Positions 24,901 to 35,319 are shown, numbered from the stretch's first letter. The stretch: 64,000 nucleotides of DNA from Pigmentiphaga kullae (GCF_004216695.1 NZ_SGXC01000002.1:310001-374000); one strand, 5' to 3'. The notes: generated by a model not told the origin, from the letters alone. A program made the numbers and translations.

Positions 24901-26010
24901 TCAGCGAATGGTCAACACCTCGCCCCGTGTCGCGGAGCCAGGTGTCATGTCCCACGCGCGGATGACGGGAACGAACTTGTCGGTGAGGATGCGGGTCTCG
25001 GCGATGGAGCCGTCTTCGCGTTCGGTGAACTCCCGCTGGAGCGTCTTGTCCTTGTGGGTGTCACCTTTGACGACGAGCACGCGCCCGGTCTTGGAGCGCA
25101 CAACCCCCGAGATCGCACCCGCGGCCAGAGCCAGGGCGAGATGCCAGCGGGACAAGGCCCGCGCCGGTGGACGCAGCGATTGCTGCGCAGCCCCCAGGTG
25201 CGTGTCCTGCGATGGCCACAAGCCTTGCAGCCTGCCAACCTCATCGGCGAACTGCTCGGGCTCCATCGTCACGCGGAAGAAATGCTCTGGCTCGGCCGGG
25301 CTGGCGGGGACGATGTACGGCAGGAACGGCCACTCGCTCGGCAGTTCCTCGGCTTCGACTTCGCCTTGCCCTACCTGCAACAGCAGATTGCGCACGGCCT
25401 TGACGCCATCGGGCACCTGCTCGCGCTGGCGCACCCGGCGTCCGAAGATCACCACCTGCTTGAACTGCGTCTCCACCGCTCGGTAGATGCGCAGGTCCGT
25501 GTAGTGGCGCGTCAGCCAGCCGACCAACTCCGCGTCGAGCACGTAGCCGGGGACGATGAAAACCAGCACGCCGCCGTATTGCAGCAGCGAGAGCGTGCGC
25601 TGGTAGAACAGCTTTTCAAGGCGGGCACGGCCCTGGCCCTGATAGCCGATGTTGCCGTTGACGTCCTTGGACAGGTCCCCATACGGCGGGTTGAGCCAGA
25701 GCAGCCCGAAGGACTGCTTGGAGACCATCGTGTCCATCAGGTCCGCGTGCAGGCAGTGATCGACCAGGCCGCGGGCATGGCGCGCCCGCTCCGCGTCGAA
25801 CTCGACGGCGAACGCCTTTGCCTGCTCGCGCCCGAGGGCATGGGCGGCTTCGGCGATCGCCACGCCTTCGCCGGCGCAGGGATCGAGGATGCACATCGGC
25901 CCGTCGCTGGGCATCAGTGCGTTGAGCGCTCTTTCGAGCGTGGGTTCGTCGGTCGGGAAATATCCGTTCTTGACGAAATTGCGGGCGAGCCGCGGGAACA
26001 TGAGGGCCAT
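24901..26010 (-). CDS. DNA adenine methyltransferase-like protein (DUF6094-type)
   Basis: A 369-residue protein with an S-adenosylmethionine-binding motif D-P-C-A-G-E-G (about residues 43-49) and the amino-methyltransferase catalytic motif N-P-P-Y-G near residue 108. The C-terminal third is beta-rich and not recognised. It fits the DUF6094 family found in this ICE type. Methylation of ICE DNA, to evade restriction on transfer, is a reasonable but unproved role. No restriction partner is visible. Confidence 0.85.
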   Translation of the reverse strand: MALMFPRLARNFVKNGYFPTDEPTLERALNALMPSDGPMCILDPCAGEGVAIAEAAHALGREQAKAFAVEFDAERARHARGLVDHCLHADLMDTMVSKQSFGLLWLNPPYGDLSKDVNGNIGYQGQGRARLEKLFYQRTLSLLQYGGVLVFIVPGYVLDAELVGWLTRHYTDLRIYRAVETQFKQVVIFGRRVRQREQVPDGVKAVRNLLLQVGQGEVEAEELPSEWPFLPYIVPASPAEPEHFFRVTMEPEQFADEVGRLQGLWPSQDTHLGAAQQSLRPPARALSRWHLALALAAGAISGVVRSKTGRVLVVKGDTHKDKTLQREFTEREDGSIAETRILTDKFVPVIRAWDMTPGSATRGEVLTIR

Positions 26011-26074
26011 GGAAGTCTCCTGGTTGGCGGGGATGAAACACGGAAGTACGCCAAGGCGTGCCTCCGAGGGTGGG

Positions 26075-26722
26075 TCAAGCCGCTACCGCTTCCGGCGTCC
26101 AAATCTTGGCCGGATACGGATAGGCGGTGAGCGCGTCGCTGCGGATCAGGGAGCCGAGCGCCAGGGTCAGCGCCGGCACGTCGATGGCGAGCCGATGGCC
26201 TTCCAGCGGCCCGAGGGCGAACGGAAGGCGGGCCAGCATCTCGCGGGTTTGCAGCAGTTCCAGCACGGTCTCGCGCCAGTGATCGAGCAGCGGCAACGGG
26301 CAGGTGTCCCGCACCAGCATCCACAGGCGGTCAAGCCTGTGGGCGCTGTCGCGTGGCAGCAGTGCCAATGCGCTGGCGTTGGCCTTGTCGGGCTTGACGC
26401 AGCGCCGGTCGAACAGCCACACGTTGGACAGCGAGCCGAACAGCGTCCGCCGGTACGCGCGCGTGATGCGCTTTTCCAGGCGATCGACGTTGCCGATGAA
26501 TACCGGGACGCTGCCGCCCTGGTCGGTGATGACGTGGAACTGGTCCAGTCCCTGCTCGTCGCGCCCGAGGGTCAGGCGAGCGAGGAACTGCTGGACGGCG
26601 GTGTCCCGCGCCCAGATGGACAGGAAGATCAGGTTGCCCTGGTCATCGCCGACGCAGGCGTCGGCCATCACGTCCGGGCATTCGTCGATGCGGTACAGCG
26701 TGGAAGAAGTGTTTGCGGGCAT
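26075..26722 (-). CDS. Conserved ICE hypothetical protein
   Basis: A 215-residue soluble protein of unknown function, starting M-P-A-N-T-S-S-T-L-Y-R-I-D. It has no signal peptide, membrane segment or known motif. Its middle is helical and rich in Leu and Arg (L-L-P-R-D-S-A-H-R-L-D-R-L-W). It lies in the row of small accessory genes and is preceded by a strong leader hairpin. Confidence 0.75.
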   Translation of the reverse strand: MPANTSSTLYRIDECPDVMADACVGDDQGNLIFLSIWARDTAVQQFLARLTLGRDEQGLDQFHVITDQGGSVPVFIGNVDRLEKRITRAYRRTLFGSLSNVWLFDRRCVKPDKANASALALLPRDSAHRLDRLWMLVRDTCPLPLLDHWRETVLELLQTREMLARLPFALGPLEGHRLAIDVPALTLALGSLIRSDALTAYPYPAKIWTPEAVAA

Positions 26723-26750
26723 GGTGGTGTCCTCGGATGAACGGGAACAG

Positions 26751-26786
26751 CACCGCCCGCTGGGGCAAGTACTGCCCCAGGGGGTG
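26751..26786 (-). promoter_or_regulatory. Leader hairpin of the 215-residue protein gene
   Basis: A long, nearly perfect stem around a 4-nt loop (CTGGGGCA / TGCCCCAG core, extended on both sides by CACC/GGTG). It ends about 30 bp before the start codon. Confidence 0.6.
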
Positions 26787-26798
26787 GAAGAAAACCGC

Positions 26799-27059
26799 TC
26801 AGTCCGGCTCGAACTGCCGGGTGTGCGGGTTGAAGTGAAGCGGCTCGTCCGCCGAAGTGATCGGCGTGAAGCCTTCCAGGTAGATGTTGTTGAGGTACTG
26901 GTCGCGGTAGGTCAGTGCCTGCCGTGCCTGGTCCTCGGTGAGGCCGTTGTCGATGAAGTACGCCAGCATTTCCTCGTCGGAGGACACTTCGTCGTTGGAC
27001 AAACTCCCTTCAACGAGTGCCAGCAACGAGGGCGGAAGCGTTGCCAGGATCGGGTCCAT
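26799..27059 (-). CDS. Small conserved ICE hypothetical protein
   Basis: An 86-residue acidic protein (M-D-P-I-L-A-T-L-P-P-S-L-L start, charged middle S-S-D-E-E-M-L-A-Y-F, end R-Q-F-E-P-D). No known domain. It starts 16 bp after the stop of the gene upstream with a Shine-Dalgarno (AGGAGGAA), so these two are one transcription unit. Confidence 0.72.
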   Translation of the reverse strand: MDPILATLPPSLLALVEGSLSNDEVSSDEEMLAYFIDNGLTEDQARQALTYRDQYLNNIYLEGFTPITSADEPLHFNPHTRQFEPD

Positions 27060-27075
27060 GTCGGTTCCTCCTGGC

Positions 27076-27483
27076 TCAGGCCATCGACGCCGCGGCGGAT
27101 GCCGCGGATGCCGTGGGTGTGCGCCGCCGGGCGTGGTAGGCGCGAACGCCTGCACGCCAGTCGGCGGACTGCTCCGGTGCGAGGTCCAGATAGGACAGCG
27201 GGCACGTGTAGTAGTACGGGTGCATGGACTCGTCCAAGGACTTGTAGCCCCACTGGCCGCCGCTTCGTTCAAGCAGATCGCAGCGGATGTAGCGCAGGGA
27301 CTGGCCCGGTGCGAGATCACGATGCACGCCTTCGACCTTGGCGGTCACTTCGGCGACGGACCACAGCACGTTGCCGCGCAGGGTGTGAGCGATGACCTTG
27401 ACGCTGGCGCGCTCGGTCTCTTGCGGTGCGATCAGTTCCGCGATCAGTTCGGACCGCGATTGGTTTGAGAAATACCAGCCCAT
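27076..27483 (-). CDS. Conserved ICE hypothetical protein (DUF6927-like)
   Basis: A 135-residue protein with start M-G-W-Y-F-S-N-Q-S-R-S-E-L-I. The middle is beta-rich (L-R-G-N-V-L-W-S-V-A-E-V-T) and the end is a low-complexity Thr/Ala/Ser tail. It resembles the DUF6927 group from memory; function unknown. The ATG at 27483 follows a good Shine-Dalgarno (GAGGAGGCC) and a pair of hairpins. Confidence 0.72.
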   Translation of the reverse strand: MGWYFSNQSRSELIAELIAPQETERASVKVIAHTLRGNVLWSVAEVTAKVEGVHRDLAPGQSLRYIRCDLLERSGGQWGYKSLDESMHPYYYTCPLSYLDLAPEQSADWRAGVRAYHARRRTPTASAASAAASMA

Positions 27484-27517
27484 GAGAGGCCTCCTCGAAA
27501 AGTTGAGCTGAAGGCCT

Positions 27518-27566
27518 CCCCGTGGGGAAGAACCCCCAGCGGGTGATGGAATGCCGCATCTGCGGC
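27518..27566 (-). promoter_or_regulatory. Leader with two hairpins before the DUF6927-like gene
   Basis: One hairpin (27518-27543) has the form CCCG...CGGG enclosing a GGGG/CCCC pair. A second (27553-27566, GCCGCA-TC-TGCGGC) is perfect. The first is nearly the same sequence as the leader at 27957-27991, showing that these elements are related. Confidence 0.6.
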
Positions 27567-27587
27567 GAAGGAACCTATGCGTCGCCC

Positions 27588-27929
27588 TCAATCCCAGTCG
27601 TCATCGTCTCGATCACAACCGGCCGGGCAGTAGCCGAACTCGATCCCGTGCGAGCAATAGCCATGCTCCGCATTCCAGTCCTGGGTTTCCTGCCGTTCGG
27701 CAGGTGTTGCGTAGTCCCATTCCTGGGCCGCGATTTCGAGAGCCTGAGCACGTTGCTCATCCGGCAAACGATTGGCCTGTGCGTCGATCGCCGAACTGAA
27801 GAGCGTCACGTAGTGGTCGTAGGACAAGCCGCAACCGCGCTGGGCGTGTGCGGCGGCCGCTTTGCAAAGGTCCCGCCACGCGGGTTCATCCAGCGTTGAA
27901 CGCGGGGTATCGCAAGCGATGGTGGACAT
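27588..27929 (-). CDS. Small Cys/Asp-tailed conserved ICE hypothetical protein
   Basis: A 113-residue protein. The helical N-terminal part is followed by a cysteine cluster near the end (C-S-H-G-I-E-F-G-Y-C-P-A-G-C) and a run of Asp residues. The cysteines and final acidic tail suggest metal binding, but no family is recognised. Confidence 0.72.
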   Translation of the reverse strand: MSTIACDTPRSTLDEPAWRDLCKAAAAHAQRGCGLSYDHYVTLFSSAIDAQANRLPDEQRAQALEIAAQEWDYATPAERQETQDWNAEHGYCSHGIEFGYCPAGCDRDDDDWD

Positions 27930-27956
27930 GATGGAGACCTCCAGAAAATGGCCAGG

Positions 27957-27991
27957 GCCTCCCCCGCATGGGAAAGGAACCCCGGCGGGTG
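27957..27991 (-). promoter_or_regulatory. Leader hairpin before the Cys/Asp-tailed protein gene
   Basis: On the transcript CACCCGCCGGGG is followed by a short loop and CCC..GCGGGGGAGG. It matches the element at 27518-27543 base for base at most positions, including the AGGCC that follows. Confidence 0.55.
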
Positions 27992-28023
27992 GATGAAGAA
28001 CACCGCGCATGCGGCGTCTGCGA

Positions 28024-28713
28024 TCACGCAGGTTTTGGTTCGGCCTGGCGGCTCCACTCCTGCGTCTTGAAGTCCAGCGCGTAGCCCAGCTCGCCCAGGC
28101 GGGCGATCTGCGCGCGCAGGGTGCGGCGGTCGATGGTCGAATCCAGTTTCACGGACTCGCCCAGCGGCCACAGCAGGCCGAAGAGCGCGGCGTCACCGTC
28201 TTCGGTGCTGCCGGGGGCAGCGGCCGTAGCAGGCGGTGGCGCATCCACGCCGAAGGGCGTGGTATCGACCAGCGGGTCCGCGGACGCCTGCACGGGTGCG
28301 GGCTTGGCGGGCCTGGACGCTTTGGTGGGCTTGGCCGGCGTTGCCGCAGGCTGCGCCCCTTGCTCTTCATCGAGCGGATCGACGTCCTGGGTGGCGAAGC
28401 TGCGGGCTTCGTCGCGGCTGAGTTTGTCGATGCCGTTGAGCGTCATGCCGTCGAGGCTGGCACGGATCTCGAACCGCATGCCGCCGCCGACCGGATAGGA
28501 CTTCGGGAAGATGTACCTGATGATGAATTCCCCGTCGTACTTGCCTTCGGGGTACTGCTCCAGCTCCGGGTCTTTGACCTCGAAAGTACCGAGGTGCGTC
28601 GCGAGGCGGCCAACCGTGAACGGGCCGTTCTTGCCGCGGATGGTACGCAGCGTGAGCTGGCCGGGGACGACGATGGGCGCAACAGATTTCTCGGAAGCCG
28701 ATGGGGTTGCCAT
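28024..28713 (-). CDS. DUF3275 family ICE protein
   Basis: A 229-residue protein. The conserved N-terminal half (V-V-P-G-Q-L-T-L-R-T-I-R-G-K-N-G-P-F) and the segment F-P-K-S-Y-P-V-G-G-G-M-R-F-E-I-R identify DUF3275, a core family of PFGI-1/clc ICEs. A Pro/Ala-rich linker (about residues 120-170) separates it from a C-terminal helical domain. Function is unknown; an OB-like or nucleic-acid-binding fold is possible. The gene has its own leader hairpin. Confidence 0.87.
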   Translation of the reverse strand: MATPSASEKSVAPIVVPGQLTLRTIRGKNGPFTVGRLATHLGTFEVKDPELEQYPEGKYDGEFIIRYIFPKSYPVGGGMRFEIRASLDGMTLNGIDKLSRDEARSFATQDVDPLDEEQGAQPAATPAKPTKASRPAKPAPVQASADPLVDTTPFGVDAPPPATAAAPGSTEDGDAALFGLLWPLGESVKLDSTIDRRTLRAQIARLGELGYALDFKTQEWSRQAEPKPA

Positions 28714-28775
28714 GATGGTTCTCCTGATGATGAATGACGGGCCGCCGACGGCACCCGGTGGATGAGAGGAAATGG

Positions 28776-28796
28776 CCTCGCCCGAGGTGGGCGAGG
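28776..28796 (-). promoter_or_regulatory. Leader hairpin before the DUF3275 gene
   Basis: CCTCGCC and GGCGAGG form a perfect 7-bp stem around CGAGGTG, about 60 bp before the start codon and directly after the DUF932 stop. It could equally be the 3' end structure of the DUF932 message. Confidence 0.55.
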
Positions 28797-28807
28797 TCCG
28801 CGTGGCA

Positions 28808-29635
28808 TCACGCCTTGAGCTGGCGCATGCCTTCGGCCAGCAGCCACAACGCCCGGTTCAGGCGCAGGTTCTGGTCGATGCCTTGCACCGGACGGGTGCG
28901 CTGATTGCGGCCGTTGGCCGTGCGTCCGTTCAGGCCCCCTTTGACTAGGTTCTCCTGGACGCGGTTGAAGACGGCCCACAGGTCGTTCTTGCGGTCGTCC
29001 CATCGCCGAGGGGCCAGCAGTTGGCTCTCGGTGACAGGCGTGGACTTGGCCGGATCGTCGTACTTGAGTGCGAGCGCAGAGTTCGCAAAGACCTCCGCTT
29101 CGCCCTCATCGAGGGTGATGGTGCGCATCGCATCGCGCGCGTTATGCACGCGCTCGAAACCTTCGAGGACTCCGTAGGCACCTTCGATCACCTGGCTGGC
29201 CACGTCGCCCTTGTGGGGAACGCGGATGTCTGCGGTGGTGTCACCGCAAACCAGGCCGTTGTGGCAGACGAACCGGAACATGCCGGCGAGCATCTGATAG
29301 CTGCTCGTGCCGTCATGGCTGTTGAGCAGGATGATCTCGTTCGCCTCGTCGCCGTTGATCTGGCTTGCATGGCGAAGTCGGATGAGGTGCTTCGTGTACT
29401 CGCGCCGGTCTTCGTTGCGCACGCGCGTCTGACACACCATGAAGGGCTCGAAGCCCTCCTGGCGCAGCTTGGTCAGCACGGTCGAGGTCGGTATGTAGGC
29501 ATACCGATCGGACCGGCTCCCATGTGGAGCGTCGGCGAAGATCGACGGAACGACGGCACGAATGCGGTCGTCCGAGAGTGGGCGATCAGAGCGCAGGATC
29601 GGGGATTGCGGAGCAAAGCGGGATACCAGAGACAT
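28808..29635 (-). CDS. DUF932 family protein (YfjQ-like)
   Basis: A 275-residue protein of the DUF932 family, common on plasmids and ICEs. Seen: start M-S-L-V-S-R-F-A-P-Q-S-P, the family segment L-L-N-S-H-D-G-T-S-S-Y-Q and F-V-C-H-N-G-L-V-C-G. Function is not established; linked in the family to mobile-element maintenance. The ATG at 29635 is preceded by a Shine-Dalgarno (AAAGGAGAT); a longer upstream frame is low complexity and is rejected. Confidence 0.88.
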   Translation of the reverse strand: MSLVSRFAPQSPILRSDRPLSDDRIRAVVPSIFADAPHGSRSDRYAYIPTSTVLTKLRQEGFEPFMVCQTRVRNEDRREYTKHLIRLRHASQINGDEANEIILLNSHDGTSSYQMLAGMFRFVCHNGLVCGDTTADIRVPHKGDVASQVIEGAYGVLEGFERVHNARDAMRTITLDEGEAEVFANSALALKYDDPAKSTPVTESQLLAPRRWDDRKNDLWAVFNRVQENLVKGGLNGRTANGRNQRTRPVQGIDQNLRLNRALWLLAEGMRQLKA

Positions 29636-29663
29636 GGCTGATCTCCTTTGAGAAATTCGACAA

Positions 29664-29687
29664 CCGCGTGGCCGTGAGACCACGCGG
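29664..29687 (-). promoter_or_regulatory. Leader hairpin before the DUF932 gene
   Basis: CCGCGTGG (29664-29671) and CCACGCGG (29680-29687) form a perfect 8-bp stem with an 8-nt loop, about 30 bp before the start codon. Confidence 0.6.
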
Positions 29688-29780
29688 AACTCGGGGGATG
29701 AAATGCGCAAGCACGCGTCCTGGGGACGCGGCGTACGTGGGGAGGAAAAGCGACAAGGCCCCGTGAGAGGCCGTGCCGGA

Positions 29781-30686
29781 TCAGAACGAAGCAGCCAATG
29801 CCGGCTCCTGCTCCTGGACTTGCGCCTCGGGCTCGCGCTCGGCGGGCTCGGTGGCCGTGTCGATGGCATCGTCGGCTTCGGACGCGGATGCGTCTTCGGC
29901 CGGCGGCGCCTCGGCTTGCGCCTGGCTCGTCGGATAGACCTGGGTGCCGTCGATCTTGATGAGACCGATGTGGACCAGCGTCGATTCCAGGCTGGCGGCC
30001 GGTTCCCCGGCGTGCTCACCCTTGGTGCGGATGTACGGATCGATCTTCATGTCGTTCAGACGGAAGGCGATCAGCACCTTGCGGTCACCCTCGACGGCCT
30101 GAACGCACCGGCGAACCAGGTGCTCGGCTTCCGGGGTGGCGACGATGGTGTCGAAGTACCGATACTCCGGTTCATCGACAGGCCCGGCCAGTGCCGCGAC
30201 GGTGCAAGAGAGGAACGAGTCGCCAGCTTTTGGGGTGACGTCCTTCACACGATTGAGATAGCCGATGCCGCGGGTGATCAACTCGTGCTGCTCGATCGAA
30301 GCCAGTTCGGCCCGGTCGATCAGTTCGGCCTTGAGCAGTCGCGCCTTGAGGGACGCGGCGGCCTGACCCTTCTGCTCACCCTTGTCGCGGATGTACACAT
30401 CGCCCCACAGGTCACCGAGGCGAAAGCGCACCAGCGGGCGCTGCTTGGGATCGTCAACGCCGATGTAGCGCTGAACGAGCTTCTTGGCCTCGGCACCCGA
30501 GACCTTGACGTCGAAGTAGCGGTAGCTGGGGTCCCGGGCGGGGCCGACCAGCGCGGCGATGGTGCATGCCAGGAAAGGCTGCGCACGGCGGCCGCCCCGG
30601 ACGGGCACTTCACGGACACGCTGGATGTAGCCGATGCCCGAGGTGTGGAGGTCGAAATACGATTTCTCGTTGGACGTGGTGTTCAT
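29781..30686 (-). CDS. DUF3577 / STY4534-family ICE replication protein with two internal repeats
   Basis: A 301-residue protein. Two copies of one domain are visible: residues about 15-125 and about 135-245 share G-I-G-Y-x-x-R-V, C-T-x-A-A-L, Y-R-Y-F-D, E-A-x-x-L-V and Y-I-R-x-K-G-E. The tail is Ala/Glu-rich and disordered. The family is linked to ICE replication; single-copy versions of about half this size are usual, so the duplication is notable if the family norm holds. It has a long leader upstream (30687-30996). Confidence 0.85.
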   Translation of the reverse strand: MNTTSNEKSYFDLHTSGIGYIQRVREVPVRGGRRAQPFLACTIAALVGPARDPSYRYFDVKVSGAEAKKLVQRYIGVDDPKQRPLVRFRLGDLWGDVYIRDKGEQKGQAAASLKARLLKAELIDRAELASIEQHELITRGIGYLNRVKDVTPKAGDSFLSCTVAALAGPVDEPEYRYFDTIVATPEAEHLVRRCVQAVEGDRKVLIAFRLNDMKIDPYIRTKGEHAGEPAASLESTLVHIGLIKIDGTQVYPTSQAQAEAPPAEDASASEADDAIDTATEPAEREPEAQVQEQEPALAASF

Positions 30687-30996
30687 GGTGAATCTCCATT
30701 GGGATGAAGCGGAGACACACCGGCCCACGCATGCGGGGAAGGTGCGTGACCCCGCGGTGGGTTGATAAGGCGAAAGCATCCGCCACCAGAGGCTGGTGGC
30801 CGCTCGCGGAAGGATGCGGTGCGAGCTGGCTCGGTCACGCAGTGGGAACTGCGCCGCAACCTCGAAGACCGATGGTTGCCTGGCATGTCGCTGACGACGT
30901 CAGCAGGCATGGGGCCAGCATGGCGGGGCCTCGCGCGCGCGGCAGCAATCAATCGGCACCCGGGCGCTTCCCTTTGTCCGCGCCACCCGGCGCCTG
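30687..30996 (-). ncRNA. Long structured leader, copy 1 of 3
   Basis: No gene is seen in this 310-bp gap. On the minus strand it contains CATGCT-x-GCCCCATG, a palindrome (30890-30904, GCTGACG-A-CGTCAGC) and CATGCCAGGCA, in the same order as the leaders at 36850-37105 and 39831-40110. A perfect CCACCAG/CTGGTGG stem (30783-30799) and a long hairpin (30724-30761) follow towards the DUF3577 start. Structured-RNA surveys list a motif named for DUF3577, as I recall; identity is unchecked. Confidence 0.55.
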
Positions 30997-31447
30997 TCAC
31001 AGGCACTTGGCGCCGCGCAGGTGCTCGGGGGTATCGGCGCGCGGACGGCCGGGACGGCTCCAGGCGCCGCCACCGCGCGCGCCGATCAGCCGCCAGCCGG
31101 CGGCGCGCAGGCTGGCGCCACCTTCGTCGGGCATGGTGTAGGTGAGCAGGCGTATGTAGCCCAGCGCCCTTGCCGCCTGCCAGGCCGCGCCGTAGAGCTT
31201 GCTGCAGGCGCTGGGTGTGCCGTCGGTGCACAGCCGCGTGACTTCCAGCGTCCAGGTGCCGCGCGACCGGGCGGCCGACAATGGCCACGCCGTGGATCAG
31301 GTCGCTGTCGCTCAGCGTGACGGCCAGGGCGAACTTCGCGCCCTGGACCGGGCGGTGGTGGCGATGGTGCGACAGAACGAATGCATTGGCCGTGCGCAGC
31401 GACACCGGTAGGAGGTGCAGCCTCGGCGAGGTCGATGGCGTGTTCAT
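30997..31447 (-). pseudogene. XF1762-family (GNAT-like) protein gene, frameshifted
   Basis: From the ATG at 31447 the frame reads M-N-T-P-S-T-S-P-R-L-H-L-L-P-V through G-R-P-V-A-R-H-L, then the family sequence continues in another frame with T-W-T-L-E-V-T-R-L ... S-K-L-Y-G-A-A-W and R-A-A-G-W-R-L-I-G to a stop at 30997. The break near 31259 lies where the intact family, as I recall it, has a second CTGGACG copy; loss of 11 bp between two such copies would explain it. The product is an acetyltransferase-like protein of unknown substrate, now inactive unless the frame is read through. Confidence 0.7.
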
Positions 31448-31451
31448 GCGG

Positions 31452-31512
31452 TTGTCTCCGGTGGCATGCCGGCGTTGTGGCCGGCGGGGCGTGCCTCGGC
31501 GGCTGGAGACAA
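31452..31512 (-). promoter_or_regulatory. Leader that can hide the ribosome-binding site of the XF1762 gene
   Basis: On the transcript TTGTCTCC (from 31512-31505 reading, partner at 31459-31452) pairs perfectly with GGAGACAA, which is the Shine-Dalgarno of the gene starting at 31447. Inside is a second perfect stem GCCGGC/GCCGGC (31468-31485). Confidence 0.55.
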
Positions 31513-31544
31513 ACGCGCACGCGCGGCGATGGCGGCGGTGCGAA

Positions 31545-31572
31545 CAAAAGAAGGCCCCCGATGCGGGGGCTG
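31545..31572 (-). terminator. Rho-independent terminator after the DUF3085 gene
   Basis: On the minus strand AGCCCCCG-CAT-CGGGGGC is followed by CTTCTTTTG, 17 bp after the stop codon of the interrupted DUF3085 gene. Confidence 0.75.
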
Positions 31573-31885
31573 CGAGGCGGTTGCCGCGTCAGGCGGGAGG
31601 CACCACTGCTAAGGACAGGTGCGTGGCGGTGGCGGAAAGCACGAGATCGTCCGCCGAGTGCTGGAGGCGCGTGAACAGGCCGTCCTTCGGGTCGAAATAC
31701 TCCGCGAAGTCATCGCCGCCCAGCTCGCGGCCGGCGAGGTGCCACCAGTCATCGAACGGGTCGGTGTCCGGGTTGCATCCGACGGCGTAGGCGAGCAGTG
31801 CCTGGCGCCCATCCGGGCGACGCTCCCCACGCTCGGCGAGGAAGTACACGCCCTGATCCTTGACCAGGACAATGCGGCACTGATT

Positions 31886-31923
31886 GGGGACGTCTCAGAA
31901 AACGGAAAAAATCGTACGCTAAG
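31886..31923 (+). repeat. Left terminal inverted repeat of the mer transposon
   Basis: 38 bp starting GGGGACGTCTCAGAAAACGG and ending TACGCTAAG. It differs from the right end by A for T at position 5 and one A fewer in the A run. The tnpA stop codon lies inside it. Confidence 0.92.
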
Positions 31924-32916
31924 CCGGTTGCAGCGGTCGTAGCGGCCTGAACTTGCCCGCGCCGATCTTGGCGCTGCTGCGCCAGAGGTAATCGCCGGTC
32001 AGGTTGATGTGCTCCCAGCCCAGCGGCGACAGGTACTGCAACAGGGCGTCATCGACAGTCTGGCCGTGACCGCGTAAGGCGTTTGAGGCCCGTTCCAGAT
32101 AGACCGTGTTCCACAACACTATGGCCGCCGTCACCAGGTTGAGGCCGCTGGCCCGGTAGCGCTGCTGCTCGAAACTGCGGTCGCGGATTTCGCCCAGCCG
32201 GTTGAAGAACACGGCGCGGGCTAGCGCGTTGCGGGCTTCGCCCTTGTTCAGTCCGGCATGCACGCGGCGGCGCAGCTCGACGCTTTGCAGCCAGTCCAGG
32301 ATGAACAGCGTTCGCTCGATGCGGCCCAGCTCGCGCAGCGCCACGGCCAGGCCGTTCTGGCGCGGGTAGCTGCCGAGTTTCCTGAGCATCAGCGAGGCCG
32401 TCACCGTGCCCTGCTTGATCGAGGTGGCCAGCCGCACCTTGGCGTTGATCGCCTTGCCGGACGCCTGGAACTGCTGCTGATGCTTGTGCTTGGCAGCGTT
32501 GAACAGCTTGCCCAGGATGCGGTCGTGCAGGTCGATGATTTCGTCGGTGACGGTGGCCATGCCCTCGATGGCGAGCGCACCAGGGTCGCGTAGCGGCGCT
32601 GTGCCTCGAACTTGGCCAGATCGGCGGGCGTCATCTGGCCGCCTTCGCGGGCGATCTTGAGCAGGCGGTTCTGGTGCACCGACCGCTCGATGCCGGAAGG
32701 CAGGTCGAGCGCCTGCCAGGCTTTGAGGCGCTCGATGTGTTCGAGTATGTGGCGCGAGTTCGGCTTGACGGGCGACTGGCGCAGCCAGGCCAGCCAGGTC
32801 GTCTTGCCGTTGTCGTGGCGCTTGAGCAGATCGTCGAGGCGGTGCCGGTGGGTGGCCGACAGGGGATCGGACAAGGCCGCGTAGATGCGGCGGTTGGCGC
32901 GGCTGTAGGCGTTCAT
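31919..32916 (-). pseudogene. tnpA: Tn3-family transposase remnant (tnpA)
   Basis: Segments of the TnpA family of Tn21/Tn501 are seen in order: an internal N-terminal part ([25 protein letters not shown]) from 32916, a frameshift near 32585 after Q-R-R-Y-A-T-L-V, then [11 protein letters not shown] to K-V-R-L. There the sequence jumps directly to [10 protein letters not shown] and runs to the true C-terminus P-L-Q-P-A. About 170 N-terminal residues and a large central part holding catalytic acidic residues are missing, so the protein cannot be active. Confidence 0.88.
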
Positions 32917-32934
32917 CGAACACCTCCCTTTTCC

Positions 32935-34921
<1,987 letters not shown>

Positions 34922-34933
34922 GGTGATCTCCTT

Positions 34934-35284
34934 TCAGTAGAACAGCGGCAGGACGTAGGGAAACGCGAGGGCAACCAGAACCAGGGCGGCCACGATCCAG
35001 AAGATCACCTTGTAGGCAGTCCGCACTTGGGGCACGGCGCAAACGTCGCCGGGCTTGCAGGCATGGGCTGGTCGGAAGATGCTGCGCCAGGCGAAGAACA
35101 GCGCGATGAGCGCTGCGCCGATGAAGATCGGCCGATACGGCTCCAGCACGGTCAGGTTGCCGATCCACGCGCCAGAGAAGCCGAGCGCGACCAGGACAAG
35201 GGGGCCGAGGCAGCAGGCCGAGGCGAGGACGGCCGCGACGCCGCCGGTCGCCAGTGCGCCGCAGCCGTTCTTGGGTTCCGACAT
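34934..35284 (-). CDS. merT: Mercury transport protein MerT
   Basis: A 116-residue inner-membrane protein with three transmembrane helices, the Cys pair C24-C25 in the first helix (S-A-C-C-L-G-P) and a second pair in the cytoplasmic loop (H-A-C-K-P-G-D-V-C). It carries Hg(II) into the cell for MerA. The ATG at 35284 with Shine-Dalgarno AAGGAGAACC is preferred over an in-frame ATG at 35338, which would lie before the transcription start. Confidence 0.95.
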   Translation of the reverse strand: MSEPKNGCGALATGGVAAVLASACCLGPLVLVALGFSGAWIGNLTVLEPYRPIFIGAALIALFFAWRSIFRPAHACKPGDVCAVPQVRTAYKVIFWIVAALVLVALAFPYVLPLFY

Positions 35285-35319
35285 AAGGTTCTCCTTCCGG
35301 GACTTCGCTTGATGCTGTA

